A stretch of DNA of 64,000 bases, from contig NZ_JAMTCD010000013.1 of NCBI RefSeq assembly GCF_025370255.1, positions 52,510 through 116,509 of the forward strand, in the 5' to 3' direction. Position 1 is the first letter of the stretch; each line of letters starts with the position of its first letter. The notes under the pieces are model-generated. The model ran no database searches, had not been told where the DNA came from, and was given only the letters and a program-made list of their open reading frames with translations. The position numbers were made by a program, and so were the translations under genes. This document shows, in pieces, positions 19,110-29,230 of this stretch. Source of the stretch: Shewanella holmiensis. Its GTDB lineage: Bacteria > Pseudomonadota > Gammaproteobacteria > Enterobacterales > Shewanellaceae.

Positions 19110-20302
19110 CTTAGTGGCTCCTGGTTAGTGGTTGCTTTTGCAGGTGAATCACCGGGTTTTGTCTTTGCTAATATCGTCACAGGTGTACCTGAACTCACTA
19201 ACCCTAGAGTGGTAATAACCAGCTCATCACCACGGTTTAAACCGGTCTTAATGACTGCATCTTGGCTATTTTGCCAGAGAGTGGTGACCTCTTTACGTAA
19301 TAACTTGCCATCGTTAACCACGTAAACATAGGTGCCTTGATATATCGCTTTCGTAGGAATAACTAACACTTGATCTAATTTTTTACCGGCTATATTTGCG
19401 GTCAGATATTGGCCTATTTTTAACGGAATAGGTTGATTACTTTGATAATTAAAAGGTTCGTCAATTTGCGCAACCACATAAAGTTGTTGTGAACTGCTAT
19501 CTATGGCACCTTCGGTGCGAATTAACTGTCCTTTCCAATTCTGGATCCCGATTAAGTCTGATTCAAAGGTGACAGTAGCCACTTCAGACTTACCTTGCTC
19601 AGGCAGTTCCACTAGCGATAAATCACTATTGTTTATAGGTAAACGAATTTCGACATAGTCGGTGGCATAGATAATTGCCAATTGCCCATTGGTTGTCACG
19701 ACTCGACCAATATCAACATGCTTTTCTAAAATACGTCCCGAAAAAGGTGCTACGATTTTAGTTCGCTCTAATGCTAAGTTGGCTTTATCAAGTTTCGCTT
19801 GGTTAGATAGCATAGCAGCTCTTGCTGCCGCTAATTGCGGTTCACGTAACACAAGTGAAGTGGGTTCTCGGCCGTTGCTAAGACGTTGCCAATCAGCCAA
19901 AGCTTGATTAGTTCGCGCCTGCTCTTCTAGTAATTGTTGTCTAGCCAGTAGTAATCCCGCTTCAGCAATTTTAACTTCCGCTTGATAGTCTCTGTCATCA
20001 AGCTGAACTAACACCTCACCTTTTTCGAAAAAGCCACCTTCACGAAAATTAGGGCTAATGGAGAGGATTTGCCCAGAAGCCTGAGTCACTAACGAGCTTT
20101 GCGTTCGTGGCTTTACCACCCCGAAACTGCCCACCTGAACTTGATAATCTTGGGGGTTAAGCACTTGAGTCTCAACCGTCATGGCCGCAACAGCCATTGG
20201 TTTTCCACGCTTTGAGGTGGGTGGATTTGCAGTGATAAGTGCAATGATCACAATAGCCAAGACAATAATACCGACTGGGATAAGGTATTTCTTATTCATC
20301 AT
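19106..20302 (-). CDS. RND efflux periplasmic adaptor (membrane fusion protein)
   Basis: A 398-residue HlyD/AcrA-type adaptor bridging the permease and the outer-membrane channel. It has an N-terminal anchor helix (KYLIPVGIIVLAIVIIALI), a biotinyl-lipoyl-like half (GQILSISPNFREGGFFEKGEVLVQLDDRD split), an alpha-helical hairpin rich in Ala/Gln, and the second half-motif IVAPFSGRILEKHVDIGRVV. It is separated from the outer-membrane gene by three bases and overlaps the permease gene, so the three are one operon. Confidence 0.92.
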   Translation of the reverse strand: MMNKKYLIPVGIIVLAIVIIALITANPPTSKRGKPMAVAAMTVETQVLNPQDYQVQVGSFGVVKPRTQSSLVTQASGQILSISPNFREGGFFEKGEVLVQLDDRDYQAEVKIAEAGLLLARQQLLEEQARTNQALADWQRLSNGREPTSLVLREPQLAAARAAMLSNQAKLDKANLALERTKIVAPFSGRILEKHVDIGRVVTTNGQLAIIYATDYVEIRLPINNSDLSLVELPEQGKSEVATVTFESDLIGIQNWKGQLIRTEGAIDSSSQQLYVVAQIDEPFNYQSNQPIPLKIGQYLTANIAGKKLDQVLVIPTKAIYQGTYVYVVNDGKLLRKEVTTLWQNSQDAVIKTGLNRGDELVITTLGLVSSGTPVTILAKTKPGDSPAKATTNQEPLR

Positions 20303-20305
20303 ATT

Positions 20306-21688
20306 TTATTCTTCTTCTGTAACACTGGCATCAAGATCGCCACCCAACGCAAGGTGTAAGCCGATTCGGTTGGCAATAATTTGGTTTTTTAAGCTAATGA
20401 CGGAGCTTTGAGCCACAAATGCACGATTCTGAGCATCCAATACCGTGGTGTAACTGACCAATCCACTTTGGTATTGCTCAAACGATAAGGTTTCAGCTTG
20501 AAGCGCATTATCTTGGGCTTTTAACGTAGCACGATATTGTTGCTGCAGACTGGCATCGAGATCGAGGTTATTTTCAACCACTTCAAAAGCACTAAATAGT
20601 GTACTTAAGTACTGCTGTTCTTGTTGTTTGAGGATCAGTTTTTGTTGTTCAGTTTGTGACTTTAACCGGCCAGCATTAAAAATGGGTGCCGTAATTCCAG
20701 CAAACACCGACCAAGAGCTATAATCCCCATTTAATAGGTTACCAATGTCACTGCTAACACTGCTGATATCGCCTCCCAACCGTAATGATGGGTAGCGTTG
20801 TTTTTGTGTATAAGCGACCAAAGCATCTTGTGCCAACAGCTGATACCAAGCCGCTTGTAGTTGAGGTTTACGTTTAACTAACTCACTGGGCACGCCAATT
20901 TTAATCCCCTGAGGCAATAAAGGCAGTGCGGCATCAATCACTAACGCCCCTGCTGGATAACCACCTAACAAACGTTCTAAAGTTCTTATGTCTTTATTAA
21001 GTTGGCTGCGCTGTGACAAAAGATTTGAATTTTCACTGTGGAATTCATTTTGAGTTAAATATACATCAAGCGCGGTATTTAGCCCTTGTAGATAGCCCGA
21101 TTCTATAATCTCAAAATTCAGTTGAGCGTTCTCAGTTCGGCGTTCAAAAAGCTTAACTAACTCTTGCGATGCTACCACTTTGTAGTAGGCGATAATCACA
21201 TCGGCAACCAATGAATCTCTTGCTTGTTGATAGTTAGCCTGCGCGGTCAATAAATTTAATTTTGATGCTCTGGCACTATCAGATAACTTGCCCCAGATGT
21301 CTAATTCATAGCTGAGATCTAAACTCAGATTGTTGATGGTTGACTGAGTGTCATTATCACCACTTCTACGACTATTGGCGGCAAGGCTTAACTCGGGCCA
21401 AAAGTTTGAGTCACTGATATTGCGCTGTTGCTTTTTGACTTCAACGTCTAACGCAAGCTGGATCAATTGCTGGTTGCGATTTAGCCCAATACTGATCAGC
21501 TCAAACAACTGCTCTGTTGCAATTGGCGTAACCCAAGTTTGATTGTCTTTAAGTGACTTAGCATCGGTATGCCAAGACAGAGGAAGTTGTGGCTTAACCA
21601 AAGGGTCATCCACATATGAAGCGCTACTGCAAGCCATTAAGAAAACTAAGGCAGTTGTAACAGCCAGAAGGTTAAAATGTCTGTTCAT
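20306..21688 (-). CDS. TolC-like outer-membrane efflux lipoprotein
   Basis: Outer-membrane factor of the NodT/TolC family, first gene of the RND operon. From the ATG at 21688 the signal peptide is MNRHFNLLAVTTALVFLMAC with the lipobox Cys at residue 20, so the mature protein is a lipoprotein. Two OEP repeats with long amphipathic helices follow (for example QRNISDSNFWPELSLAANSR and QKQRYPSLRLGGDIS), typical of the trimeric channel. An upstream in-frame ATG at 21703 would add five residues that do not suit a signal peptide. Confidence 0.9.
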   Translation of the reverse strand: MNRHFNLLAVTTALVFLMACSSASYVDDPLVKPQLPLSWHTDAKSLKDNQTWVTPIATEQLFELISIGLNRNQQLIQLALDVEVKKQQRNISDSNFWPELSLAANSRRSGDNDTQSTINNLSLDLSYELDIWGKLSDSARASKLNLLTAQANYQQARDSLVADVIIAYYKVVASQELVKLFERRTENAQLNFEIIESGYLQGLNTALDVYLTQNEFHSENSNLLSQRSQLNKDIRTLERLLGGYPAGALVIDAALPLLPQGIKIGVPSELVKRKPQLQAAWYQLLAQDALVAYTQKQRYPSLRLGGDISSVSSDIGNLLNGDYSSWSVFAGITAPIFNAGRLKSQTEQQKLILKQQEQQYLSTLFSAFEVVENNLDLDASLQQQYRATLKAQDNALQAETLSFEQYQSGLVSYTTVLDAQNRAFVAQSSVISLKNQIIANRIGLHLALGGDLDASVTEEE

Positions 21689-21952
21689 TAACGGTAAATC
21701 CATTTTTATTTTTATTAATGACTTAATGGAGTGAAATTGTTACGTATTTGATTCTAAATAGATCACTATTTAATTAATACCGCTATGATCTAACTTTGCA
21801 TAGTTTTACATAAGTCCTGCCCAGTGTGTCGATTTTTAGCGTTAATGGTGGGAGTTGATTATTGGGGTAGAGGGTTGCACTACAGCACCGAACCGTATTA
21901 ACGTTTTGACGCTTGTACACTGGGTATTGTTTGTCAGCTTTTTTACAGACAA
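21689..21952. other. Promoter region of the RND efflux operon; no gene seen
   Basis: This AT-rich stretch between the efflux operon and the aspD terminator holds the start region of the efflux operon. I see no open frame with a ribosome-binding site and no clear operator. A regulator for the pump is not encoded here. Confidence 0.4.
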
Positions 21953-21983
21953 AAAAACGCCAACATGATGTTGGCGTTTTTTG
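21953..21983 (-). terminator. Strong bidirectional terminator after aspD
   Basis: AAAAAACGCCAACAT and ATGTTGGCGTTTTTT form a nearly perfect palindromic hairpin with T-runs on both strands. It lies 42 bases after the aspD stop codon. Confidence 0.88.
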
Positions 21984-22024
21984 TTTAGTGGATGAACGGC
22001 TTCACTCGCTAAGGCTTAATTCGA

Positions 22025-23635
22025 CTAGCGAGCTTGATACTCTGCATAATAAGCATCAAGCACGGCTCTTGTTTCACGACCAATTAGCTCATAATCATGG
22101 TGAGTTAAGTTGGCTAGTGATACCCGTACTGAAGAGTGAACAACATCAAACCCTTTACCAGGAAGTAAAATCACCCCGGTTTTGTGTGCTAACACAAAGA
22201 GGAAGTCTTTACCTTTGTTGTTGTCTTTAAACCATTGTACAAACTCTTCACCGTAAAGTTTGCCACCTAATGTGTCTAACTCGAGTAAGGTATAGTAATC
22301 AACACGGTCTTCGTTTTCTTCAATTTCAACGCCCATGTTTTTATACAAGGTTGTGTAACGTTCACGAATAATACGTTTACAGGCCGCTTTGTAGTTATCT
22401 TCTAAATCCATTAAACAACTTAATGAAAATAATGCCATTTGCACTTGTTGTGGTAATGCTAAACCTGCTGTGTGGTTTAGGGCTACAGCACGGCTATCGG
22501 CAACGATACGGTCAATAAACTTAATGTCTCTTGGTTCTGGCGTTAGCGTTTTATAACGGTTATCTAACTGTAATTGATGTGCTTCTGGTAACGCGCGCAT
22601 TGCATCATCAAATACGTTTTCATAATGAATACCAATAGTACCTAAACGCCAACCTGTTGCACCAAAGTATTTTGAGAATGAATACACACATAAGGTGTTG
22701 TATGGCAGTTTGGCAAATAGCGAAATAAAGTTGTCTGCAAATGTGCCATAAACATCATCTGTGATGATGAACAAGTCTTTGCGCTGTGTGTTAACAAAGT
22801 CGGTTAAACGGTCTAGCGTATCGTTTGAAAATTTAACCGATGCAGGGTTTGCAGGGTTAACCACACACAATAGTTTGATCCCGGTATCTGCTAATTTTTC
22901 AATTTCAGATTGGGGTAACTGCCATGTTTTTTCATCTAAGCGTAATTCAACAATTTCTAGCTCATATTCAACAAGCTCTGGAATTTCCAAATAAGGCGTA
23001 AAGATTGGCGTCACTAACGCCACTTTGTCACCTTTTTTAAGTAAACCATTGTTAAACATTGATGCAAATGTATAAGCCATTGATGCTGTACCACCTTCAG
23101 TAGCGAACAGGTCAAAGTCTGTTGTCATTGGCATTGGGCCATACATTTCTTCACCTATGTACTGCTTAACCACTTTTTCAATGTTGGTTAACATACGTGA
23201 AGGAACTGGGTAGTTACAGGCTAAAAACGCGTTTACAAATTCGTGTAAAAAAGCTTGCTTATCGATGCCTAAACGGTCATTAGCATAGCTAATTGCTTTT
23301 TGTAAAAACTTAACGCCATCTCTGTTTAGGTTTTCTTTTGCAAAAGTGTCAAAACGTTCTACAACGCCAACACCATCAGGAATACCACCAAAACCTTCGT
23401 TTAAGTATGAGTAGCTGCGCTCTGACTCTTCGATAGCAAAATCGCCTAAACGTAAGAATGCTTTACGCGGTAAGGTCGCTAAGAAGTTTGGGTTACCACG
23501 ACCCGCATCTAATAAAATACGATCTGGAACGGCTTTAGCCACTTCAATCAATTTATCTTTTAACTCAAATGGGCTTAAGTTAGCGAATTTAGTGAAATCG
23601 ATTGTTGGTAACGCTTGGGTGTTTGATGTAGTCAT
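22025..23635 (-). CDS. aspD: Bifunctional aspartate transaminase / aspartate 4-decarboxylase
   Basis: AspD is a large PLP enzyme that beta-decarboxylates aspartate to alanine and CO2. The 536-residue length is typical. Visible motifs are LDAGRGNPNFLATLPRKAF, the ATEGGTASMAYTF turn, VVNPANPASVKFS, ITDDVYGTFAD, and the PLP lysine in YSFSKYFGATGWRLG. It lies directly upstream of the aspartate:alanine antiporter-family gene, the order known from Tetragenococcus and Comamonas, where the pair generates proton-motive force because each decarboxylation consumes a proton inside. Confidence 0.93.
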   Translation of the reverse strand: MTTSNTQALPTIDFTKFANLSPFELKDKLIEVAKAVPDRILLDAGRGNPNFLATLPRKAFLRLGDFAIEESERSYSYLNEGFGGIPDGVGVVERFDTFAKENLNRDGVKFLQKAISYANDRLGIDKQAFLHEFVNAFLACNYPVPSRMLTNIEKVVKQYIGEEMYGPMPMTTDFDLFATEGGTASMAYTFASMFNNGLLKKGDKVALVTPIFTPYLEIPELVEYELEIVELRLDEKTWQLPQSEIEKLADTGIKLLCVVNPANPASVKFSNDTLDRLTDFVNTQRKDLFIITDDVYGTFADNFISLFAKLPYNTLCVYSFSKYFGATGWRLGTIGIHYENVFDDAMRALPEAHQLQLDNRYKTLTPEPRDIKFIDRIVADSRAVALNHTAGLALPQQVQMALFSLSCLMDLEDNYKAACKRIIRERYTTLYKNMGVEIEENEDRVDYYTLLELDTLGGKLYGEEFVQWFKDNNKGKDFLFVLAHKTGVILLPGKGFDVVHSSVRVSLANLTHHDYELIGRETRAVLDAYYAEYQAR

Positions 23636-23725
23636 AATATTTTACCTATTTATCAATTTAAAAGGGTGAATTTGGGGTGATAGTCGATAAGAGGAGACGT
23701 CACTCTCATCGACTATCTAGGGTAA

Positions 23726-25429
23726 TTATTGGGTTGAAATAATGCCGACAATGATTGGACCCCAAAGGGTGAGTAATACATTGGCGATGGCGTAAGTGAC
23801 CGTGAAAGCAAATACTGGTGTCGCATTACCTGCTTTTTCAAGTAGGGCTGCAAAGCCTGGGTTAGCACTACGGCCTCCCGCAACACAAGCGAGCGCTTCA
23901 ATCGGGTTTTTAATCTTGAGTACATAGTACGAAATCAAGAACGAAACAATTTGTGGAATAATGGTTACCGCGACACCTAGGAACAATAAGGTTAAACCGT
24001 TTTCTTTAACCATATCGATTGCCTGAGGTCCTGCTTGTAGTCCCACCACCCCGACGAATACGGCTAAACCAAAATCACGTAAGAAGTTAGAAGCCCCTAA
24101 TGGCAGTGTTGCCATATTAGGTTTACGGCTACGTAACCAACCGACGAACAGACCTGAAACCAAACAACCTGCACCTGAACCAATCGTGACTGGAATACCG
24201 GCTATTTCAAAGTTAATCAGACCAATCAATAAGCCACCTACCATACCTAAACCAAACAGTACGTAGTCAGTTGAAAATAATGAAACTAAACGCTTACCAA
24301 TGCTTTTTTCGATACGGTTAATATCTTTTGCAGAGCCCGTAACTTGAATAATGTCATTTTTATGGACGATAAAGTCGGCTGAAATATTTTGCGAGTTACC
24401 ACCACGGATCACGTCGGTAACATACACACCACGTAAGGTATCCACGTTAGTTTCAGCTTTAATCTGTGCAAGTGTTTTACCAATTAATTGCTTGTCATTA
24501 GCAACAAGTTGACGATTTTCTTCAATTAATACGGTGCCACGTGGTAATGCCACTTCATGCTTGGCTGACTCTATGTGTCCAGCGATAGCTTGGCGAAGAC
24601 CGGTTACCACTAAGATGTCACCCGCTTTTATCACCACTGATTTATCAATTTCAATGTTTTGACCATCACGTGAAATCATTTCGATAGCGGTATCAAGCAG
24701 ATCACCGTTTACAGTTTGAATATCTTGACCAATTAATTGACTGTCTGTTGGAATTTTATAAGCACGTGACACAAGATCTGTCATCGCATTAAATTCACCT
24801 GGCGCCAGCTCAGGCTTACCGCCAGACATTTTTTCAGCTAGCTTTAGTGCTTCTTCACGGATATCCCACTTCATGAATGATGGAATTAACCATGACACCA
24901 TTAAAATTGGGCCTAACGAACCAAAGATGTATGTTACGGCATAACCTACTGCAACATTGGTTTGCATCAAGCTTTTAGCTTCTTCGGTCATGCCACCTAA
25001 TTGAGATATCGCATCACCAGCAGTACCAATAATGGCTGATTGAGTTAAGCCACCCGCCGCAAGACCGGCGGCGGTTCCGCTGTCTAAATCGAATAACTTG
25101 GCTGCAACTAGTACAGTAATTAAGCCTGTAACTGTCATCACCACTGCTGAAAGCAGAATATTAATCGTTTTAAAGTTTAATGCCCCGAAGAACTGTGGGC
25201 CGCCTTGATAACCTACGGCGTAGATAAATAAAGCGAAAAATATGGTTTTGACACCAGGGTCTATTTGCACACCAAATTGACCGATCAACACACCCATCAA
25301 TAAGGTTCCGGCAATACCACCAAGGACAAAACGCCCTATGGTTATTTTACCGACTAGGTACCCCAGTGCGAGTGTAATAAACAGTGCAATGTAGGGCGAA
25401 ATAGCAAAAAGATTGCTGATAGTACTCAT
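23726..25429 (-). CDS. aspT: Aspartate:alanine exchanger AspT family transporter
   Basis: A 567-residue antiporter of the AAEx family: an N-terminal membrane bundle (YIALFITLALGYLVGKITIG), a large cytoplasmic middle with two RCK_C-type domains (IPTDSQLIGQDIQ and GKTLAQIKAETNVDTLRGVYV regions) and a C-terminal bundle containing GSGAGCLVSGLFVGWLRSRKP and the FALxVTYAxANVLLTLWGP-like end. On the minus strand it is transcribed first, 90 bases ahead of aspD. The start at 25429 matches the family N-terminus and has AAGG 11 bases upstream; an ATG at 25447 adds six residues. Confidence 0.9.
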   Translation of the reverse strand: MSTISNLFAISPYIALFITLALGYLVGKITIGRFVLGGIAGTLLMGVLIGQFGVQIDPGVKTIFFALFIYAVGYQGGPQFFGALNFKTINILLSAVVMTVTGLITVLVAAKLFDLDSGTAAGLAAGGLTQSAIIGTAGDAISQLGGMTEEAKSLMQTNVAVGYAVTYIFGSLGPILMVSWLIPSFMKWDIREEALKLAEKMSGGKPELAPGEFNAMTDLVSRAYKIPTDSQLIGQDIQTVNGDLLDTAIEMISRDGQNIEIDKSVVIKAGDILVVTGLRQAIAGHIESAKHEVALPRGTVLIEENRQLVANDKQLIGKTLAQIKAETNVDTLRGVYVTDVIRGGNSQNISADFIVHKNDIIQVTGSAKDINRIEKSIGKRLVSLFSTDYVLFGLGMVGGLLIGLINFEIAGIPVTIGSGAGCLVSGLFVGWLRSRKPNMATLPLGASNFLRDFGLAVFVGVVGLQAGPQAIDMVKENGLTLLFLGVAVTIIPQIVSFLISYYVLKIKNPIEALACVAGGRSANPGFAALLEKAGNATPVFAFTVTYAIANVLLTLWGPIIVGIISTQ

Positions 25430-25960
25430 AATCAATGCTGCCTTCATTGTTAACTAAATTAGGGACGATGTTTTAAAGGAACATCGCTGGTTTATAGATA
25501 CAGGTGAGAAACCACATCAAGCTACCAGAACACTGTGACGCTGGTATTACCCAAATGTCTCTCTTTGCCTTGGAAGCGATAATATCGTCGGAGGAATGTT
25601 TAAATGAATCGCATTTGATGGACTGAACCATTCAAACACATCAAACAAAAAACAACAAAAAGATAAGTCACTGAAAAATAATCAGTTTTAACATTATTAA
25701 ATTGAGACTTAAGTGATAAAAAAGTAAAAAACTTTAAAAAACAATCAAAATAATGATTATGTAAAAAATGGTGCCATTAAACTCAGAAAATATACTGATG
25801 TTTTATCACCAATATGAAACTGACGGCTTAGGTAAAAGGTGGGGAAGCATCAGAAAATACCGCTTCAAATTCATCAAAAAGGTTGAGGTCGACAGCGCAG
25901 CATTAGCGACTTAAATCGTGATTTTCGCTAATTGCACGAATAAAATGTGAATAATAAACA
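25430..25960. other. Long AT-rich leader upstream of aspT; no gene seen
   Basis: About 530 bases with many A-runs. It includes a GATGTT...AACATC pair near 25465-25483 and several TAAT/ATTA stretches, and presumably the aspT-aspD promoter. I see no convincing open frame or RNA fold. Confidence 0.35.
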
Positions 25961-25990
25961 AAAAAACCAGCAATGATGCTGGTTTTTCAT
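25961..25990 (-). terminator. Intrinsic terminator downstream of pyrC
   Basis: Minus-strand hairpin AACCAGCA-TCAT-TGCTGGTT followed by TTTTTGTTT. It is 165 bases beyond the pyrC stop, the only minus-strand gene it can serve. Confidence 0.7.
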
Positions 25991-26152
25991 ATAACGTTGA
26001 AACATTAACGATTGATAAAGTGGTTTGATAACAGCTATTTCAAAATAGTTATTTCAACGCTGCGGTTTCGCGACAGTATTCAACAATGCTATCTCAAGGC
26101 TCACTTAAAAACCGCTAACCCAAAACTGGAGAGCTATTGTTATGATACCGAT

Positions 26153-27184
26153 TTACTTCACTTTCCAATTAACTTGTTGGCCTGCAAAAAATGGCACAAT
26201 TGGGTTACCGTTAGGTAAAATGATTTCTTCTGGTACTGTCCAGGTTTCTTTCACTAAGGTGACGGTTCCTGTGTTACGTGGTAACCCATAAAAATCTGCA
26301 CCATGTAAGCTAGCAAAACCTTCTAACTTATCTAACGCACCTAAGTTATCAAACACTTGCGCATATAGCTCTAATGCACTCCAGGCGCTGTAACACCCTG
26401 CGCAACCACAAGCTGATTCTTTACGGTGTTTTTCATGCGGCGCTGAGTCTGTACCTAAGAAAAACTTACTTGAACCCGTTGCCACTGCGGCTTGTAATGC
26501 CTGCTGATGAATATTACGTTTTAAAACCGGTAAGCAGAAGTTGTGCGGACGAACGCCACCAACTAACAAATCGTTACGGTTTAATAATAAATGTTGAGGC
26601 GTAATCGTTGCGGCTACATTGGTTGACGCAGCGGCAACAAATTCAGCTGCCTCTTTGGTGGTGATGTGTTCGAACACCACTTTAAGCTGAGGCAAGGTTT
26701 CGACAATACGTGCTAGATAACGATCAATAAACAACTTTTCACGATCAAAAATATCAATGTGCGATTCGGTAACTTCACCATGAACCAACAACAACATGCC
26801 CTGTTCAGCCATCACTTCAAAAATGGGAAACAGTGCATCCAATGCTTTAACCGCTGCATCGGAGTTAGTGGTTGCGCCCGCAGGATATAACTTAGCAGCC
26901 ACAACACCGACGGCTTTGGCATCAATAATGTCTTGTGCTGTGGTGTTGTTGGTTAAAAATAAGGTCATAAGTGGCTGAAAACTGCTTCCCTGAGGACGCG
27001 CGGTCAGAATACGCTCACGGTAATCTACCGCCATTTGAGCGGTAGTAACGGGTGGCACAAGGTTTGGCATCACTATCGCGCGTTGAAATAGTCGCGCTGT
27101 TGCTGGCACAGTTTCTTGCAGCATATCGCCATCACGAAAATGTAAATGCCAGTCATCAGGGGTTGTGATCGTAATTTGCGTCAT
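26153..27184 (-). CDS. pyrC: Dihydroorotase (class II, E. coli type)
   Basis: PyrC cyclises carbamoyl-aspartate to dihydroorotate in pyrimidine synthesis. Zinc ligands are visible in HLHF (His13, His15), the carbamylated lysine in AAKLYPAG (Lys98), LLVHGE, and VFEHITT, and the catalytic Asp is in FLGTDSAPH. The 343-residue length is that of E. coli PyrC. It is monocistronic in its own direction. No PurR-like operator is evident in the 5' region. Confidence 0.94.
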   Translation of the reverse strand: MTQITITTPDDWHLHFRDGDMLQETVPATARLFQRAIVMPNLVPPVTTAQMAVDYRERILTARPQGSSFQPLMTLFLTNNTTAQDIIDAKAVGVVAAKLYPAGATTNSDAAVKALDALFPIFEVMAEQGMLLLVHGEVTESHIDIFDREKLFIDRYLARIVETLPQLKVVFEHITTKEAAEFVAAASTNVAATITPQHLLLNRNDLLVGGVRPHNFCLPVLKRNIHQQALQAAVATGSSKFFLGTDSAPHEKHRKESACGCAGCYSAWSALELYAQVFDNLGALDKLEGFASLHGADFYGLPRNTGTVTLVKETWTVPEEIILPNGNPIVPFFAGQQVNWKVK

Positions 27185-27421
27185 AATGAGTCCTAATTAG
27201 TGCCGCTCATTTCAGGTTTAACCATCAAAGTGGGCTAGATAAATGAGCGAGGAAGATGTGTGCCAAATTTGCCGTTATTGTGCCTGAAAACAACTTGGCT
27301 TAATAGGTGTGTAATTTGAACGCTGACTTTGCTATGGCAAATAAATACTCATTTGCCGATACCATAATCCCGCTTTATTCACGGTTTGCATTCAACATAC
27401 TGCTGCGCGGATTTGCAGCTA

Positions 27422-27452
27422 ACAAAAAGGGCACCTGTGATAAGTGCCCTTT
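27422..27452 (-). terminator. Intrinsic terminator after the outer-membrane protein gene
   Basis: AAAGGGCAC and GTGCCCTTT pair across a 9-base loop; on the minus strand the hairpin is followed by TTTTGTT. It is 19 bases after the stop codon. Confidence 0.8.
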
Positions 27453-27470
27453 GAAAATCAATTTACAACA

Positions 27471-28244
27471 TTAAAATATCAATTCAACACCGGCAAAAGC
27501 ACCCTTGAACTGCATATCTTGGGTTGTATCAGAGAAACCATTGACATCAAAGTTGAAGTCTCGGTATCCGACACGAACTAGCGTATCTAATGCAACACCA
27601 TCAAACTGCCAACCAAGACCTGCACTGTAATCATGTACGCCGCTCTCATCTAAACCTAGCATCACGTCAGCAAAAGCAAAAAGCCCTAAGCCCGGCACGC
27701 CCACTTGCGCACTACCGTATGCCATCACGACACCACTGTCGATGTCGCGTTGAGTAGCTGTACCGGTTAACCCACTACCTGTAAAACCGTCAACACGAAG
27801 TGAACCATGCATTTGCTTATAAGCCGCACCTAAATCTAGCGCAACTAAATCATTGTCTAAAATCTCGTAATACAATACAAAGTCCGTATTACTTAGGTCG
27901 TTATAAACAGTTGAAGCACCTGTAAAGTTAACCTGATTGTAGTAAAAGTCACTGCTATCTTTTGAACCTGAAGCTTCTAAACGATTTTCACGGATCTTCA
28001 AGTTCGGTACAAGTGGAATTGGATGCTCAATAGCCAACCACACACTGCCCTGTGTTTTAGAACCATAGTCATAATTTTGAGCAGGACCTGTGGCATTACC
28101 TGCATTACTGTCAGCATTAAAAGTACCCGATGCATCTGTGTTCCAAATATCACCACCGACTTTAAAACCCATAACAGTTGCAGCTTGCGCTGAAGAAACA
28201 CTTAACAGCCCAAATAAGGCTGTTGCTACAAGAGTTTTGTTCAT
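27471..28244 (-). CDS. Outer-membrane beta-barrel protein (TIGR04219-like)
   Basis: A 257-residue exported protein: signal peptide MNKTLVATALFGLLSVSSAQA, then alternating beta-strand sequence (VMGFKVGGDIWNTDASGTF, IEHPIPLVPNLKIRENRL, FVLYYEILDNDLVALDLGAAYK) ending in a terminal phenylalanine (GVELIF), the usual signature for BAM-assembled barrels. It resembles the TIGR04219 group found in Shewanella and relatives; function unknown. It follows the DUF2333 gene after two bases, with the ribosome-binding site AGGGA inside the end of that gene. Confidence 0.82.
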   Translation of the reverse strand: MNKTLVATALFGLLSVSSAQAATVMGFKVGGDIWNTDASGTFNADSNAGNATGPAQNYDYGSKTQGSVWLAIEHPIPLVPNLKIRENRLEASGSKDSSDFYYNQVNFTGASTVYNDLSNTDFVLYYEILDNDLVALDLGAAYKQMHGSLRVDGFTGSGLTGTATQRDIDSGVVMAYGSAQVGVPGLGLFAFADVMLGLDESGVHDYSAGLGWQFDGVALDTLVRVGYRDFNFDVNGFSDTTQDMQFKGAFAGVELIF

Positions 28245-28246
28245 TT

Positions 28247-29218
28247 TTATCCCTGTGAAAGTAAATTAGTTAAATCAATTACTGCTGCGTTTGCACGCGA
28301 AATATAATTAGCCATGACAAGTGAATGATTGGCGACCAAGCCAAAGCCATCACCATTCAATACCATAGGGCTCCACACTGTTTCCTGAGTGGCTTCTAGC
28401 TCTCGAATAATCTGTCTTAAGCTAACTTCAGCATTTTTCTTTTCTAACACATCAGCAAAATCAACTTCTACTGCGCGCATAAAGTTTAGTAAAGCCCATG
28501 CTGAACCACGGCTTTCATGAAATATATCATCAATTTTCCACCAGCTGGTTTTTATCTCATCGCTCATGGCGGAAGGGGTAGATTGACGAGCAGATGTATC
28601 ACCAGCTAAATCGGTGTTTAATCGGTCTTGCCCTACACTGGCAGATAAGCGTTGCGAAATACTCCCTAGGCGTTTTTGCACTTCTTTTAACCATTCATTT
28701 AGGTTATCCGCTCGGGCATAAAACTGTGCTGATGGGTTACCAGTATCGCTAATTCTTGCTTGGTAAAGCTTGACTAACTTTATCGCATCAGCGTACTCGC
28801 TTTCAGCACTTGGCACCAACCAACTGGTGTGTTCAATATTAAGCTTTGAATGTGCCGCAGATAAATCTTTATCAGCCGCGGACTGCGACTGCGAACGACT
28901 GAACTCTTTACGCAAGGCCAACGCTAAGTCACGTGTTTGCTCTAGCGCACCGAATTCGAACGCGGGCATATTGTCCATCATCACTGAAGGCGGCATCATA
29001 TCATTTGATAACCAGCCACCCGGTTTATCCAATAAGGTTTCCATGGTGACTATCAATGATTGCGTTGTCGCATAACCGACAATCAATTTGCCCTGCTCAT
29101 TTTGCAATGCTTCTGGTTCAATTGGACCGGGCTCAATACTCCACCACACACTAACAGCGTAGCCAATTAAGCCTGCAACAGCGGCGACAGAAAATACTTT
29201 ATTCCTTGTAAACTGCAT
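28247..29218 (-). CDS. DUF2333 family membrane-anchored protein
   Basis: A 323-residue protein with one N-terminal signal anchor (VFSVAAVAGLIGYAVSVWW) and a helical periplasmic body. Family strings include LIVGYATTQSLIVTMETLLDKPGGWLSNDMMPP (split), MDNMPAFEFGALEQ-RDLALALRKEFSRSQSQS, and WWKIDDIFHESRGSAWALLNFM. DUF2333 has no assigned function. The ATG at 29218 is chosen because AAGGA lies nine bases upstream; the codon before it is TTG. It is the middle gene of a three-gene operon. Confidence 0.85.
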   Translation of the reverse strand: MQFTRNKVFSVAAVAGLIGYAVSVWWSIEPGPIEPEALQNEQGKLIVGYATTQSLIVTMETLLDKPGGWLSNDMMPPSVMMDNMPAFEFGALEQTRDLALALRKEFSRSQSQSAADKDLSAAHSKLNIEHTSWLVPSAESEYADAIKLVKLYQARISDTGNPSAQFYARADNLNEWLKEVQKRLGSISQRLSASVGQDRLNTDLAGDTSARQSTPSAMSDEIKTSWWKIDDIFHESRGSAWALLNFMRAVEVDFADVLEKKNAEVSLRQIIRELEATQETVWSPMVLNGDGFGLVANHSLVMANYISRANAAVIDLTNLLSQG

Positions 29219-29230
29219 CAATACGATTCC

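Noticed and set aside
26012..26218. 68-codon plus-strand frame beside pyrC
   Set aside because: No ribosome-binding site, overlaps the pyrC 3' end antisense, and has no family-like sequence.
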